Source: DATKDP01 sp035546335 (GTDB taxonomy: Bacteria > Acidobacteriota > Thermoanaerobaculia > Gp7-AA8). Taken from it: DNA of 16,115 nucleotides. The position numbers were made by a program, and so were the translations under genes. The first letter of the stretch is position 1, and each line of letters opens with the position of its first letter. Of this stretch, positions 1 through 7,056 are shown one piece after another. The notes below the pieces were generated by a model. It searched no databases. It worked only from the letters and a program-made list of their open reading frames with translations, and was not told where the DNA came from. The stretch covers positions 1 to 16,115 of the forward strand of contig DATKDP010000076.1 in the NCBI GenBank assembly GCA_035546335.1. Direction: 5' to 3'.

Positions 1-2
1 AT

Positions 3-89
3 CAGCAGGCCCTCTCGATCATGAACCAGCGCCTGCGGGAGCAGGAAACCTACATCGGCAAGCTGCAGTACGGGCAGACGTCGAGGTAG
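3..89 (+). CDS. C-terminal end of an unidentified protein (partial)
   Basis: Only the last 28 codons and a TAG stop (87-89) fall in the window. The readable peptide begins QQALSIMNQRLREQETYIG and ends in QTSR. It is rich in Gln, Glu, Arg and Leu with no Pro or Gly in its first part, as expected for an amphipathic or coiled-coil helix at a protein's end. The frame is believed real because it opens at the window edge, has helical composition, and is followed by a hairpin and a long non-coding leader. Nothing allows a family to be named. Confidence 0.5.
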   Translation, partial: QQALSIMNQRLREQETYIGKLQYGQTSR

Positions 90-113
90 ACGAAAAGCGG
101 CTCGCGGAATGGA

Positions 114-135
114 GCGCCGGTGTCCTCACCGGCGC
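114..135 (+). terminator. GC-rich hairpin after the upstream gene, possible terminator
   Basis: A perfect 9-bp stem (GCGCCGGTG / CACCGGCGC) with a TCCT loop lies 24 nt past the stop of the upstream gene. It has no T-run after it, so it is not a classical intrinsic terminator. It may end or protect the upstream transcript. The call rests on position and stem strength only. Confidence 0.35.
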
Positions 136-184
136 CTCGGGCGGGGAACGAAAAACCGGGATCGGGCTCGGCAAAGTCAAAAGC

Positions 185-206
185 CGGGCACGGGCACGGG
201 CACGGG
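185..206. repeat. Short tandem hexanucleotide repeat (CGGGCA, about 3.7 copies)
   Basis: Three complete CGGGCA units at 185-190, 191-196 and 197-202 are followed by a partial fourth. The run sits in non-coding DNA just upstream of the riboswitch promoter. Repeats of this kind arise by slippage. No function is visible. Confidence 0.7.
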
Positions 207-222
207 TGCCGAGAGCTAGCAT

Positions 223-250
223 TTGACATCGGCATGATCCCCGCTAGACT
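223..250 (+). promoter_or_regulatory. Sigma70-like promoter for the riboswitch leader
   Basis: A perfect -35 box TTGACA (223-228) is separated by 16 nt from TAGACT (245-250), which matches four of six -10 positions. Transcription would start near 257, immediately before the first leader hairpin (stem 255-261 / 268-274) and the riboswitch. The placement relative to the aptamer is the main support. Start site and strength are inferred. Confidence 0.6.
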
Positions 251-270
251 ACCCCCGCCGCCGAATAGCG

Positions 271-409
271 GCGGCTTGCCGCCTAATCCGCGGCGCCGAG
301 GAACGGGGGAACCAAAAAGAGACGGCTTGCCACCGTCCGGGGTGAATGCAGCCAAAAGCTGCTAGGGCTTCCAAGTCCGAACCCGACAGCTAACCTCGTA
401 GGCAGCCTG
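271..409 (+). promoter_or_regulatory. c-di-AMP riboswitch (ydaO/yuaA class)
   Basis: The conserved blocks of the ydaO/yuaA aptamer appear in order: GCCTAATCCG (281-290), CGGGGGAACC (304-313), an ACGG..CCGT hairpin, GGGGTGAAT (339-347), the GCAGCC/GGCTGC region with TAGGGC, TCCGAACCCGACAGC near 376-390, and TAACCTCGTAGGC (391-403). The closing P1 helix pairs 281-285 with 399-403, and GGCT (273-276) can extend it with AGCC (404-407). This class binds cyclic di-AMP and is usually a genetic OFF switch acting through a downstream terminator. Such a terminator is present at 426-458 on the same strand. The first gene downstream is the Oar-like receptor at 751, so that is the presumed target. The match is strong; the regulated gene is inferred, because about 290 nt separate the terminator from the start codon. 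Confidence 0.92.
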
Positions 410-425
410 GAAGGCAGGCCACAAG

Positions 426-458
426 CGCCGCGAAGCAATTCGCGGCGTTTGTCATTTT
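426..458 (+). terminator. Intrinsic terminator of the riboswitch expression platform
   Basis: A perfect 9-bp stem CGCCGCGAA (426-434) / TTCGCGGCG (439-447) is closed by a stable GCAA tetraloop of GNRA type and followed by TTTGTCATTTT. It begins about 20 nt after the aptamer P1 helix, the expected place for a ligand-controlled terminator. No alternative antiterminator pairing was clearly identified by eye. Confidence 0.85.
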
Positions 459-499
459 GTCACCAGAATTCGGTGTTTTGTCACTTCCCGTTCTGGTGA
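455..499. repeat. Paired direct and inverted repeats just past the riboswitch terminator
   Basis: TTTTGTCAC occurs twice, at 455-463 and 476-484, 21 bp apart (two helical turns). The same stretch has an inverted repeat TCACCAGAA (460-468) / TTCTGGTGA (491-499) with a 22-nt loop. Spacing by whole helical turns would suit a regulator bound to one DNA face. The arrangement could also be the worn end of an insertion sequence. No transposase remnant is visible nearby. Confidence 0.5.
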
Positions 500-521
500 T
501 AAGGTAGCCCGACATTCAATT

Positions 522-584
522 GTTGGGATCGAATCCAACGAAAAAATGAATCGACGACGTGCTCAGCACACGTCGTTTCGTTGG
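522..584. other. Competing hairpins in the leader of the Oar-like gene
   Basis: CCAAC (535-539) can pair either with GTTGG upstream (522-526) or, as part of CCAACGAA (535-542), with TTCGTTGG (577-584). The second arrangement stacks directly on an inner 8-bp stem ACGACGTG (554-561) / CACGTCGT (569-576), leaving an 11-nt bulge at 543-553. The two folds are mutually exclusive, as in attenuators. There is no T-run, so transcription termination is unlikely; RNA stability or protein binding is possible. From about 585 to 738 only a weak -10-like TGTAAT (696-701) stands out. Confidence 0.4.
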
Positions 585-750
585 CAATCCACTGAGTAGA
601 AGAGAGTTGAGCGTGTTGACTTGTTAAGGTGAACATTTTGCAACCACGCCACATAAATAAATTGTGAAACATTCCGCACAACCACGACACGATTCTGTAA
701 TGCTTCCCCCACAAAAACCCCGAATTAGGTCCGATGTGAAAGGAGAGCAG

Positions 751-3700
751 ATGAAAGGTTATCGGTCCCCGGTAGTTCGACTGGCACTGTTTCTCACCAC
801 AGTTCTCTCCCTCGTGGCGATGGGCGCCTTCGCTCAAGGGACAACCGGAAACATCTTTGGTGTTGTCCAGACCAGAGATGGAGCCCCTATTCCCGGCGCC
901 ACGGCCACGCTGACCGGCCCCGGCGCAATGCAGACGTTCGTGACCGATGCCCAGGGTCGATTCCGCTTCCTGAACCTCTCGCCCGGCACCTATTCCGTCC
1001 GCGCGGAGCTGGCAGGTCTCGGAGCGGCGGTGCGCAGCGGCATCGCCGTCAGCATCGGCCGGAGTGCCGACGTGAGCATGCAGCTGACGCCCGCGATCGG
1101 TCAGGCGATCACGGTCACGGCCGAAGCGCCGCTGCTCGACGTCCGCAAGACGGGCACCGGGGCAACGGTGACGCAGCTCGAGCTGGAGGAAGTCCCGACG
1201 GCGCGTGATCCGTGGGTCATCCTGCAGCAGGTTCCGGGAGTCATGATCGATCGTCTGAACGTGGGCGGCAATGAAAGCGGCCAGCAGACGATTTTCGCGG
1301 CCAAGGGCGCGAACATGTTCCAGTCGACATTCAACATCGATGGCGTGAATGAGACGGACATGATCGCCACCGGCGCGTCGGCCCAGTACTACGACTTCTC
1401 GAGCCTCGAGGAGATTCAGATCACGACCGGCGGAACCGATCCGCGCATTCAGACGCCGGGTGCGCAGATCAACCTCGTCACGAAGCGAGGAACGAATCAG
1501 TGGACGGGTTCGGGACGCTATCTGCTGACCGACGGCGAGTGGCAGTCGGAGCCTCGCGTGGCCCGCGAGGCGATCGAGCCGGTTCGCTACATCGGCCGCC
1601 CGAACGAGATCAACGAGGTGACGGAGTGGGGTGTGGAAGTCGGCGGACCGGTGATTCCTGACCGGCTGTGGCTGTGGGGAGCTTATGCCGATCAGGAGAT
1701 CCTGAACTTCGTCTCCCAGCCGCCCGGAGCGACGGTGCGGTACAACGACGACACGATTCTCGAGACGCTGAACGCGAAGGTGAATGCGCAACTCGCGCGT
1801 AACAACAGCCTCGTCGGTACCTGGAATAAGAACACTAAGTTGAAATTCGGGCGCAACGCCAGCCCGAGCCGGCCGCCCGAGACGACGTTCAACCAGAGCG
1901 GCTTCGGACCTCCCGGCATCTACAAGCTGGAAGACACGCATATCTTCTCGCCCAATTTCTACGTGAGCGGCATGTATTCGAAGGTGAATCTGGGATTCCA
2001 GCTTCAGCCGCAGGGGAGCAAGAACTGCGTAACGGGCGAATGCGCTCGGACCCTGCCGCCCCCTGTTCTTGGTCTCGCGCAGGGCGCGTGGCGGAATTCA
2101 TTCCTGAGCTTCTCCGGCCTCCGCCCCTCCGAGCAGTACCGTCTGGACGCGTCGACGTTCTTCGAGACCGGCGCTGCGAATCATGAGCTGAAGTTCGGGT
2201 TCGGCTACCGGACGGCGGGAAATACGTCGACCTTTTTCTGGCCTCAGGATCATTTCATCATCGACTTCACCGGCCTTAGTGGCGTCCCCGATGGGTTCGG
2301 CCTCACGAACTTCAACCTGTCCTACAACCCCAACTACGAGTATCAGTACACCGATCTCTATGCCGGCGACGTCATTCTGCTCGGCAACCTGACGCTCCAT
2401 GTCGGCGCGCGCTTCGACCAGCAGGAAAGCGTGTTCGGTAACGTGAGCGGGCCGGCGCATTCGATCATTCCGGATTTGCTCCCGGCGCTGACGATCCCGG
2501 CCGACCTGCCGGAGACGGTGGAATGGAGCAGCATCTCACCGCGACTCGGCGTCACCTATGCGCTCGGAGAGCAGAGGCGCACGCTGCTGCGCGCCGCGTA
2601 CAACCGTTACGTCGATCATCTCGGCTCGAACAGCGGCGCCGCGGCGCTGCAGCCGTATTATCGGAACGCGTACTTCTACACGATGGACGCGAACCGCGAC
2701 GACCGCATCACGCGTGACGAGATCCTCGATTTCGAGGATGGGCCAGTCGACTGGTTCGGTTTCAATCCGTCCGATCCCGGCGCGATCTTGGCCGGCACGA
2801 CGCGCATTGCCTCCGGTTTCGAGGCTCCGACCACCGATGAGTTCATCCTTGGGGTCGAGCACGAGCTTCTCCCGCAGTTCACGGTCGGTGTCTCCTACAG
2901 CCGCCGTGAGTTCGACGACTTCGTCGTCCGTCGCGCGGAGAAAACCCAGGGCGGTGGCGACTGGTACACCGCTGCCGACTATGTCCTCGATACGGCCAAT
3001 CCCCGCCTCACCAACGGCAACGCCACCGGCACATTCCCCGACGGCAGCTCGTACAGCATTCCTGTGTTCACGCTTCGAGACGGAGTGAGTCGTCCGACGT
3101 TCTTCGCGCTGACCAACCGCCCCGGCTATTCCCAGTCGTATGACGGCCTCGAGCTGACGCTCACCAAGCGAATGGCCAACCGCTGGATGCTGCGCGGCGC
3201 CGTCACCTTGATGGATTGGAAGCAGAGCGTCGGGGAGGACGGCTTTTTGAACGGCGATCCGACCGATTTCCGGCTCGGCACCGGTTCGAGCGGATGCTCG
3301 AACTGCGACGGAGGCCTCGTGGCCATGCCGGTCGGTGGGATCAGCGGCGCCAAGGGAGCGGTCTTCATCAACGCCGAGTGGCAGTACACGCTGAACGGTG
3401 TCTATCAGATTCCGTTCATCGAGACGAACCTCGGCTTCAGTCTCACCGGCCGCCAGGGCTATCCGGTCCTCTACGGCCACGCCGTTCGCGTCACCGATGG
3501 CACGACCAAGACCGTCCTCGCCAGCGCCGACGACGTCGGCGATCAGCGGCTGGAGGACATCCTCCAGGTCGACCTCCGGCTGGCCAAGGACTTCCAGTTC
3601 GGCCCCGCGGGCGTGCAGATCGCCGTCGATGCGTTCAACATCACGAACGAGAACACGATCCTGCAGCGGCATCCCGAGCTCATCACCTCGACCGGAGCGC

Positions 3701-3777
3701 TGGTGCCTTCCGCCAATCGCGTTCGCGAGCAGCACAGTCCCAGGGTCTTCCGCGTCGGTGCCCGACTCAGGTTCTGA
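751..3777 (+). CDS. Oar-like TonB-dependent-receptor-type outer-membrane protein
   Basis: This is a 1008-residue outer-membrane beta-barrel of the Oar / CarboxypepD_reg-TonB receptor type. Such proteins bind and import large substrates or act in surface adhesion; no substrate can be named here. Residues 1-28 form a signal peptide ending GAFA before QG. Residues about 31-115 are a carboxypeptidase-regulatory-like beta-sandwich containing RFRFLNLSPGTYSV. A linker with ITVTAEAPLLD follows, then a plug-like domain to about 270 (DPWVILQQVPGV, FNIDGVNETD, INLVTKRGTN). The rest is barrel, ending VGARLRF with the terminal Phe expected of outer-membrane proteins. Residues 646-657 match an EF-hand calcium loop, and CVTGEC and CSNC pairs lie in predicted loops. 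The start at 751 is preferred over in-frame codons upstream (from 664) because AAAGGAG (739-745) lies 5 nt before it and the signal peptide follows directly. It lies downstream of the c-di-AMP riboswitch and ends at a strong terminator. Confidence 0.9.
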   Translation: MKGYRSPVVRLALFLTTVLSLVAMGAFAQGTTGNIFGVVQTRDGAPIPGATATLTGPGAMQTFVTDAQGRFRFLNLSPGTYSVRAELAGLGAAVRSGIAVSIGRSADVSMQLTPAIGQAITVTAEAPLLDVRKTGTGATVTQLELEEVPTARDPWVILQQVPGVMIDRLNVGGNESGQQTIFAAKGANMFQSTFNIDGVNETDMIATGASAQYYDFSSLEEIQITTGGTDPRIQTPGAQINLVTKRGTNQWTGSGRYLLTDGEWQSEPRVAREAIEPVRYIGRPNEINEVTEWGVEVGGPVIPDRLWLWGAYADQEILNFVSQPPGATVRYNDDTILETLNAKVNAQLARNNSLVGTWNKNTKLKFGRNASPSRPPETTFNQSGFGPPGIYKLEDTHIFSPNFYVSGMYSKVNLGFQLQPQGSKNCVTGECARTLPPPVLGLAQGAWRNSFLSFSGLRPSEQYRLDASTFFETGAANHELKFGFGYRTAGNTSTFFWPQDHFIIDFTGLSGVPDGFGLTNFNLSYNPNYEYQYTDLYAGDVILLGNLTLHVGARFDQQESVFGNVSGPAHSIIPDLLPALTIPADLPETVEWSSISPRLGVTYALGEQRRTLLRAAYNRYVDHLGSNSGAAALQPYYRNAYFYTMDANRDDRITRDEILDFEDGPVDWFGFNPSDPGAILAGTTRIASGFEAPTTDEFILGVEHELLPQFTVGVSYSRREFDDFVVRRAEKTQGGGDWYTAADYVLDTANPRLTNGNATGTFPDGSSYSIPVFTLRDGVSRPTFFALTNRPGYSQSYDGLELTLTKRMANRWMLRGAVTLMDWKQSVGEDGFLNGDPTDFRLGTGSSGCSNCDGGLVAMPVGGISGAKGAVFINAEWQYTLNGVYQIPFIETNLGFSLTGRQGYPVLYGHAVRVTDGTTKTVLASADDVGDQRLEDILQVDLRLAKDFQFGPAGVQIAVDAFNITNENTILQRHPELITSTGALVPSANRVREQHSPRVFRVGARLRF

Positions 3778-3803
3778 GTTCGGCACATCAGCAGTCGTCT
3801 TTG

Positions 3804-3840
3804 AAGCCCGCCGGGATTTTCCCGGCGGGCTTTGTTGCTT
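3804..3840 (+). terminator. Intrinsic terminator after the Oar-like gene
   Basis: A 12-bp stem AAGCCCGCCGGG (3804-3815) / CCCGGCGGGCTT (3821-3832) has an ATTTT loop and runs into TTTGTTGCTTTC. It starts 26 nt after the Oar stop and only 35 nt before the start of the next gene. It should therefore separate the receptor transcript from the operon that follows, or reduce read-through into it. No clear promoter is visible in the short gap after it. Confidence 0.88.
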
Positions 3841-3861
3841 TCTCAAACATCTCCAGAGGAA

Positions 3862-3867
3862 AGAGGG
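3862..3867 (+). promoter_or_regulatory. Ribosome binding site that decides a TTG start
   Basis: AGAGGG, within the purine-rich GAGGAAAGAGGG, lies 7 nt before TTG at 3875. The nearest ATG in frame (3899) would remove the Asn-Arg-Lys head of the signal peptide and has no comparable site at the right distance. This supports the unusual TTG start of the TPR protein. Confidence 0.6.
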
Positions 3868-3874
3868 TCCACGT

Positions 3875-4900
3875 TTGAACCGCAAACTACTCCCCATCAT
3901 GCTGCTCGCCGCCTTGCTTCCTACCGCGACGGCGCTGGCCCAGATCCGGCTTCAGGGCGAAGTCGTCGACGAGAAGGGAAAACCGATCCAGGGTGCGCAG
4001 GTGACCGTGCAGTCGCCGCGCCTGCCTGATGTCGCCCCGGTGCAGACGGACAGACGAGGCCGGTGGGCTGTTCTGCTGCCGGTCGGAGGCAGGTGGGACA
4101 TCGACATCACCGCGGATGGGTATGCCTCCTCGCTCGGAACGGTGAATGCCATCGAGGCGCAGCGGATGCCGAGCATCAAGACCGTCCTTCAGGGAAAGCC
4201 GGAGCCGGTTCCGCAACCGCAGCCGCAAGAACCGGATGTCTCTTCGACAGTGCCGCCGGAAGCGGTCGAGGCCGTGCAGATGGCGGAGGCCTGGGTACGG
4301 CAGGCCGAAGGGAAGGCCACTGTCGAAGACTCTCTCCGTCTCGGCATGTCGGCGTCGATCGCCCCCGTTCCGGCGAAGCAGAAAAAGGAGCTGTATGCAA
4401 GGGCGGTGGCTGAGTACGAGAAGGCGCAGGCGCTGCTCCCCGATCATATCGAGTTGAAGAAGGCGCTGGCGCGTGCGTACTACGCCTCCGGCGAACTGAA
4501 GCCTGCCATCGGCCTGCTCAAGCAGGTCCATGCCGCCGAACCGGACAACAGCGGCATCGCCCTGCTATTGGTGAACCTTCTGGCCGAGGCGGAGGACCTC
4601 GAAGGGGCGCGGCAGGTGCTCGATGCTCTGCCGGAGCAGGCGCTGACGGATGCCACCGCGGTGGTGAACGTCGGAATTCTTTTCCTGAACAAAGCGGCTC
4701 CGAAGGAGGCCATCCGCTATCTCGATCGGGCTGTTTCCATCGACCCGGCCAAAGCAGACTCCTATTACTATCGTGCCATCGCGCGGCTGCACATGAAGGA
4801 CATGGCCCTGGCCAAAGGCGATCTGCAAAAGGTGATCGAGCTGGCGCCCGATAGTCCCGAAGCGCAGGAGTCGAGAGATCTCCTGAAACAGATCAAGTAG
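3875..4900 (+). CDS. Periplasmic TPR protein with N-terminal carboxypeptidase-regulatory-like domain
   Basis: A 341-residue exported protein read from a TTG start. Residues 1-22 are a signal peptide (NRKLLPIMLLAALL, cleavage after ALA). Residues 23-105 form a small beta-sandwich of the carboxypeptidase-regulatory type (GEVVDEKGKPIQGAQVTV, then DGYASS). A Pro/Gln linker (PEPVPQPQPQEP, about 109-120) leads to an alpha-helical half, about 165-340, with TPR-like repeats such as RAVAEYEKAQALLPDH, YYASGELKPAIGLLKQV and AIRYLDRAVSIDPAKADSYYYRAIARL. TPR folds are protein-binding scaffolds, so this is probably an adaptor with no catalytic role. It is the first gene of the five-gene operon and lies 26 nt before the first hydrolase gene, just past the Oar terminator. 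Domain assignment is firm; partners and role are inferred. Confidence 0.85.
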   Translation: MNRKLLPIMLLAALLPTATALAQIRLQGEVVDEKGKPIQGAQVTVQSPRLPDVAPVQTDRRGRWAVLLPVGGRWDIDITADGYASSLGTVNAIEAQRMPSIKTVLQGKPEPVPQPQPQEPDVSSTVPPEAVEAVQMAEAWVRQAEGKATVEDSLRLGMSASIAPVPAKQKKELYARAVAEYEKAQALLPDHIELKKALARAYYASGELKPAIGLLKQVHAAEPDNSGIALLLVNLLAEAEDLEGARQVLDALPEQALTDATAVVNVGILFLNKAAPKEAIRYLDRAVSIDPAKADSYYYRAIARLHMKDMALAKGDLQKVIELAPDSPEAQESRDLLKQIK

Positions 4901-4926
4901 CCCCCCGCGCCCGCCGGATAGAGGTG

Positions 4927-7056
4927 ATGCCGAAACGGACGAGAACAGCAGCTCCCAGACGGCGGCCGGAGCGGCAGCGGGTTGTTCTGCTCGCAGCCGC
5001 CGCGGTCGTGACCGCGGCGCTGCTCGGATGGTGGGGCATCCGGGCCGGAGAGAGGACGCCCACTCGCCCGGCGAACGACCCCGATATCCTTCTGATCACG
5101 ATCGACACGCTTCGCGCCGATGCCCTCGGCTTCGCGGGAAACAAGGATGTCCATACGCCTCTGTTCGACCGGCTGGCGGGCGAAGGCGTCGTCTTCACGA
5201 ACGCCCATGCCCACAACGTGGTGACGCTGCCGTCGCACGCCAACATCATCACCGGGCTTTACCCCTACCAGCACGGCATTCGCGACAACGCCGGCTTCGT
5301 CCTGGGCGGCGAACATCGCACGCTGGCCGAGGTTCTGAAGGAGCGAGGCTATGCGACGGGGGCATTCGTCGGCGCGTTCCCGCTCGATGCGCGGTTCGGA
5401 CTGGGCCGTGGTTTCGACGTTTACGACGATCGCTATCGCGAAGGGAAGGCGCCGACGCAGTTCGTGATGGCGGAGCGGCCAGCCAACGAAGTGCTCGATG
5501 CGGCGCGCAGCTGGTACGAGACCACCGCCGGCAAAAAATTTCTCTGGGTGCATCTCTACGATCCGCACGCTCCCTACCAGCCGCCGCCGCCGTTCCAGTC
5601 CGAGTACCGCGACAGACCGTATCTGGGGGAGGTTGCCTTCACCGACGCGCAGCTGGGCCGCTTCCTGGAGCCGCTTCTCTCTCGCCCCGACCCGCCGTTC
5701 GTCGTCCTGACGTCGGATCATGGCGAGAGCCTCGGCGAGCATGGCGAACTGACTCATGGCCTCTTCGCGTATGAAGCCACGCTGAAAGTGCCGCTGATCC
5801 TCCATGAGCGGGGCCGGCTGAAGCGAGGCCTGGAGCATCGCGCTGTCCGCCACGTCGACATCTTCCCGACGATTCTCGATCGCCTCGGTCTTCCGGTCCC
5901 AGACGAGCTGCCGGGACGCTCGCTGCTGCGGATGGAGGGAGATCGCGATACGTACTTCGAATCGCTGACGGCCTCGCTGAACCGGGGGTGGGCGCCGCTG
6001 GTGGGCATGATTCATCAGGGCCACAAGTACGTCGATCTGCCGCTGCCCGAGTTGTACGATCTGCCGTCGGATCCCGAAGAGGAACGGAACCTGGCCGGCC
6101 AGAACCGCCGCATGCTGTTCCGCATCCGCGAGCTGCTGGCCGGCTCCGCTCCCGCCGCGCTGGAGGTGAAGCGAAAGGTCTCTTCCGAGGAACGATCGCA
6201 GCTTCTCAGTCTCGGCTACTTCGTCGGGGAGGCGCCGAAGAAGAGTTACACGGAGCGGGACGACCCGAAGAACCTCGTGCATCTGGACGCGCAGATGCAG
6301 GAGATCATCTCCCTCTACGGAAGGGGAGAGACGGGCCAGGCAATCGACGTGGCGCGGGAGATCCTCGGCGAGCGCTCCGACATGACCATCGTGCGCGAGA
6401 TGCTTTCCTTCCTCTATCAGCAGAACGAGATGCCGGCCGCAGCGATCGCCACGCTGCGTGAAGCGATCGGCGCCGGCTACGGCAGCGAGGCGCTGCAGCG
6501 GCGTCTCGGCCTGGTCCTCAGCGAGAGTGGACATGCCGAGGAGGCGGTGAAGGTTCTGGCTCGATTCAACGACGCCGAGGATCCCGAGCTGCTGAATGCG
6601 TACGGGATCGCGCTGGCCGATGCCGGAAAGGGCCAGGAGGCGATCCGGCAGTTCGAACGCGTTCTGCAGATCGATCGGACCAACGCGACGGCTTACCAGA
6701 ACCTCGGCATCGTGGCGCTGCGAGCCGGTGATCTGCGGCGCGCGCACGACTATTTGAGTAGAGGTCTGGCGCTGAACGATCAGATGCCGATCGCCCTCAA
6801 CACGCTCGGCGTGGTCCATGCCCGGTCGGGCGATGCCGGACAGGCCATCGAGATGTGGCGCCGCGCCGTGGCCCTCGATCCGACGCTTTACGACGCGCTC
6901 TACAACCTCTCCGTCGTCGCCCAGAAAGAGGGCGAAGTCGAGATCGCGCGGCAGGCGCTGAAGCAGTTCATCGAAACTGCGCCGCCCGAACGTTACGCCG
7001 CCGATGTGACCACCGCGCGACAGATGCTGGCGCGGCTCGATCGGAGGCCGTCGTGA
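4927..7056 (+). CDS. Membrane-anchored AP-superfamily hydrolase with C-terminal TPR repeats ('sulfatase-like', probably phosphodiesterase-type)
   Basis: A 709-residue protein. An Arg-rich head and one membrane segment (about residues 18-38, VVLLAAAAVVTAALLGWWGI) place the rest in the periplasm. Residues about 52-400 have the alkaline-phosphatase/sulfatase fold: metal ligand region ITIDTLRAD (Asp60), nucleophile region VVTLPSHANIITGLYP, DPHAPY (about 212-217), and SDHGESLGEHG with Asp264-His265 and His272. The nucleophile position is Thr100, not the Cys or Ser that matures to formylglycine in true sulfatases, and His replaces the Arg of CxPxR. That context resembles nucleotide pyrophosphatase/phosphodiesterases, so a phospho-substrate is more likely than a sulfate ester. 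Residues about 430-700 form TPR repeats (FERVLQIDRTNATAYQNLGI and others). ATG 4927 is chosen; GTG 4924 directly before it is possible. The stop overlaps the next start by 4 nt. Confidence 0.85.
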   Translation: MPKRTRTAAPRRRPERQRVVLLAAAAVVTAALLGWWGIRAGERTPTRPANDPDILLITIDTLRADALGFAGNKDVHTPLFDRLAGEGVVFTNAHAHNVVTLPSHANIITGLYPYQHGIRDNAGFVLGGEHRTLAEVLKERGYATGAFVGAFPLDARFGLGRGFDVYDDRYREGKAPTQFVMAERPANEVLDAARSWYETTAGKKFLWVHLYDPHAPYQPPPPFQSEYRDRPYLGEVAFTDAQLGRFLEPLLSRPDPPFVVLTSDHGESLGEHGELTHGLFAYEATLKVPLILHERGRLKRGLEHRAVRHVDIFPTILDRLGLPVPDELPGRSLLRMEGDRDTYFESLTASLNRGWAPLVGMIHQGHKYVDLPLPELYDLPSDPEEERNLAGQNRRMLFRIRELLAGSAPAALEVKRKVSSEERSQLLSLGYFVGEAPKKSYTERDDPKNLVHLDAQMQEIISLYGRGETGQAIDVAREILGERSDMTIVREMLSFLYQQNEMPAAAIATLREAIGAGYGSEALQRRLGLVLSESGHAEEAVKVLARFNDAEDPELLNAYGIALADAGKGQEAIRQFERVLQIDRTNATAYQNLGIVALRAGDLRRAHDYLSRGLALNDQMPIALNTLGVVHARSGDAGQAIEMWRRAVALDPTLYDALYNLSVVAQKEGEVEIARQALKQFIETAPPERYAADVTTARQMLARLDRRPS

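Noticed and set aside
455..499. End of an insertion sequence
   Set aside because: The repeats are suggestive, but there is no transposase fragment, no matching far end and no visible target duplication.
664..750. Upstream in-frame starts that would add 29 residues to the Oar protein
   Set aside because: The extension would precede a normal signal peptide, and the good AAAGGAG site lies 5 nt before ATG 751.
481..1941. A 486-codon minus-strand frame across the leader and Oar 5' end
   Set aside because: It spans the non-coding leader and its hairpins, and its composition is that of an antisense frame.
2536..3900. A 454-codon minus-strand frame under the Oar gene
   Set aside because: Same shadow effect. 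It also runs through the strong terminator hairpin at 3804-3840 and has no domain signature.
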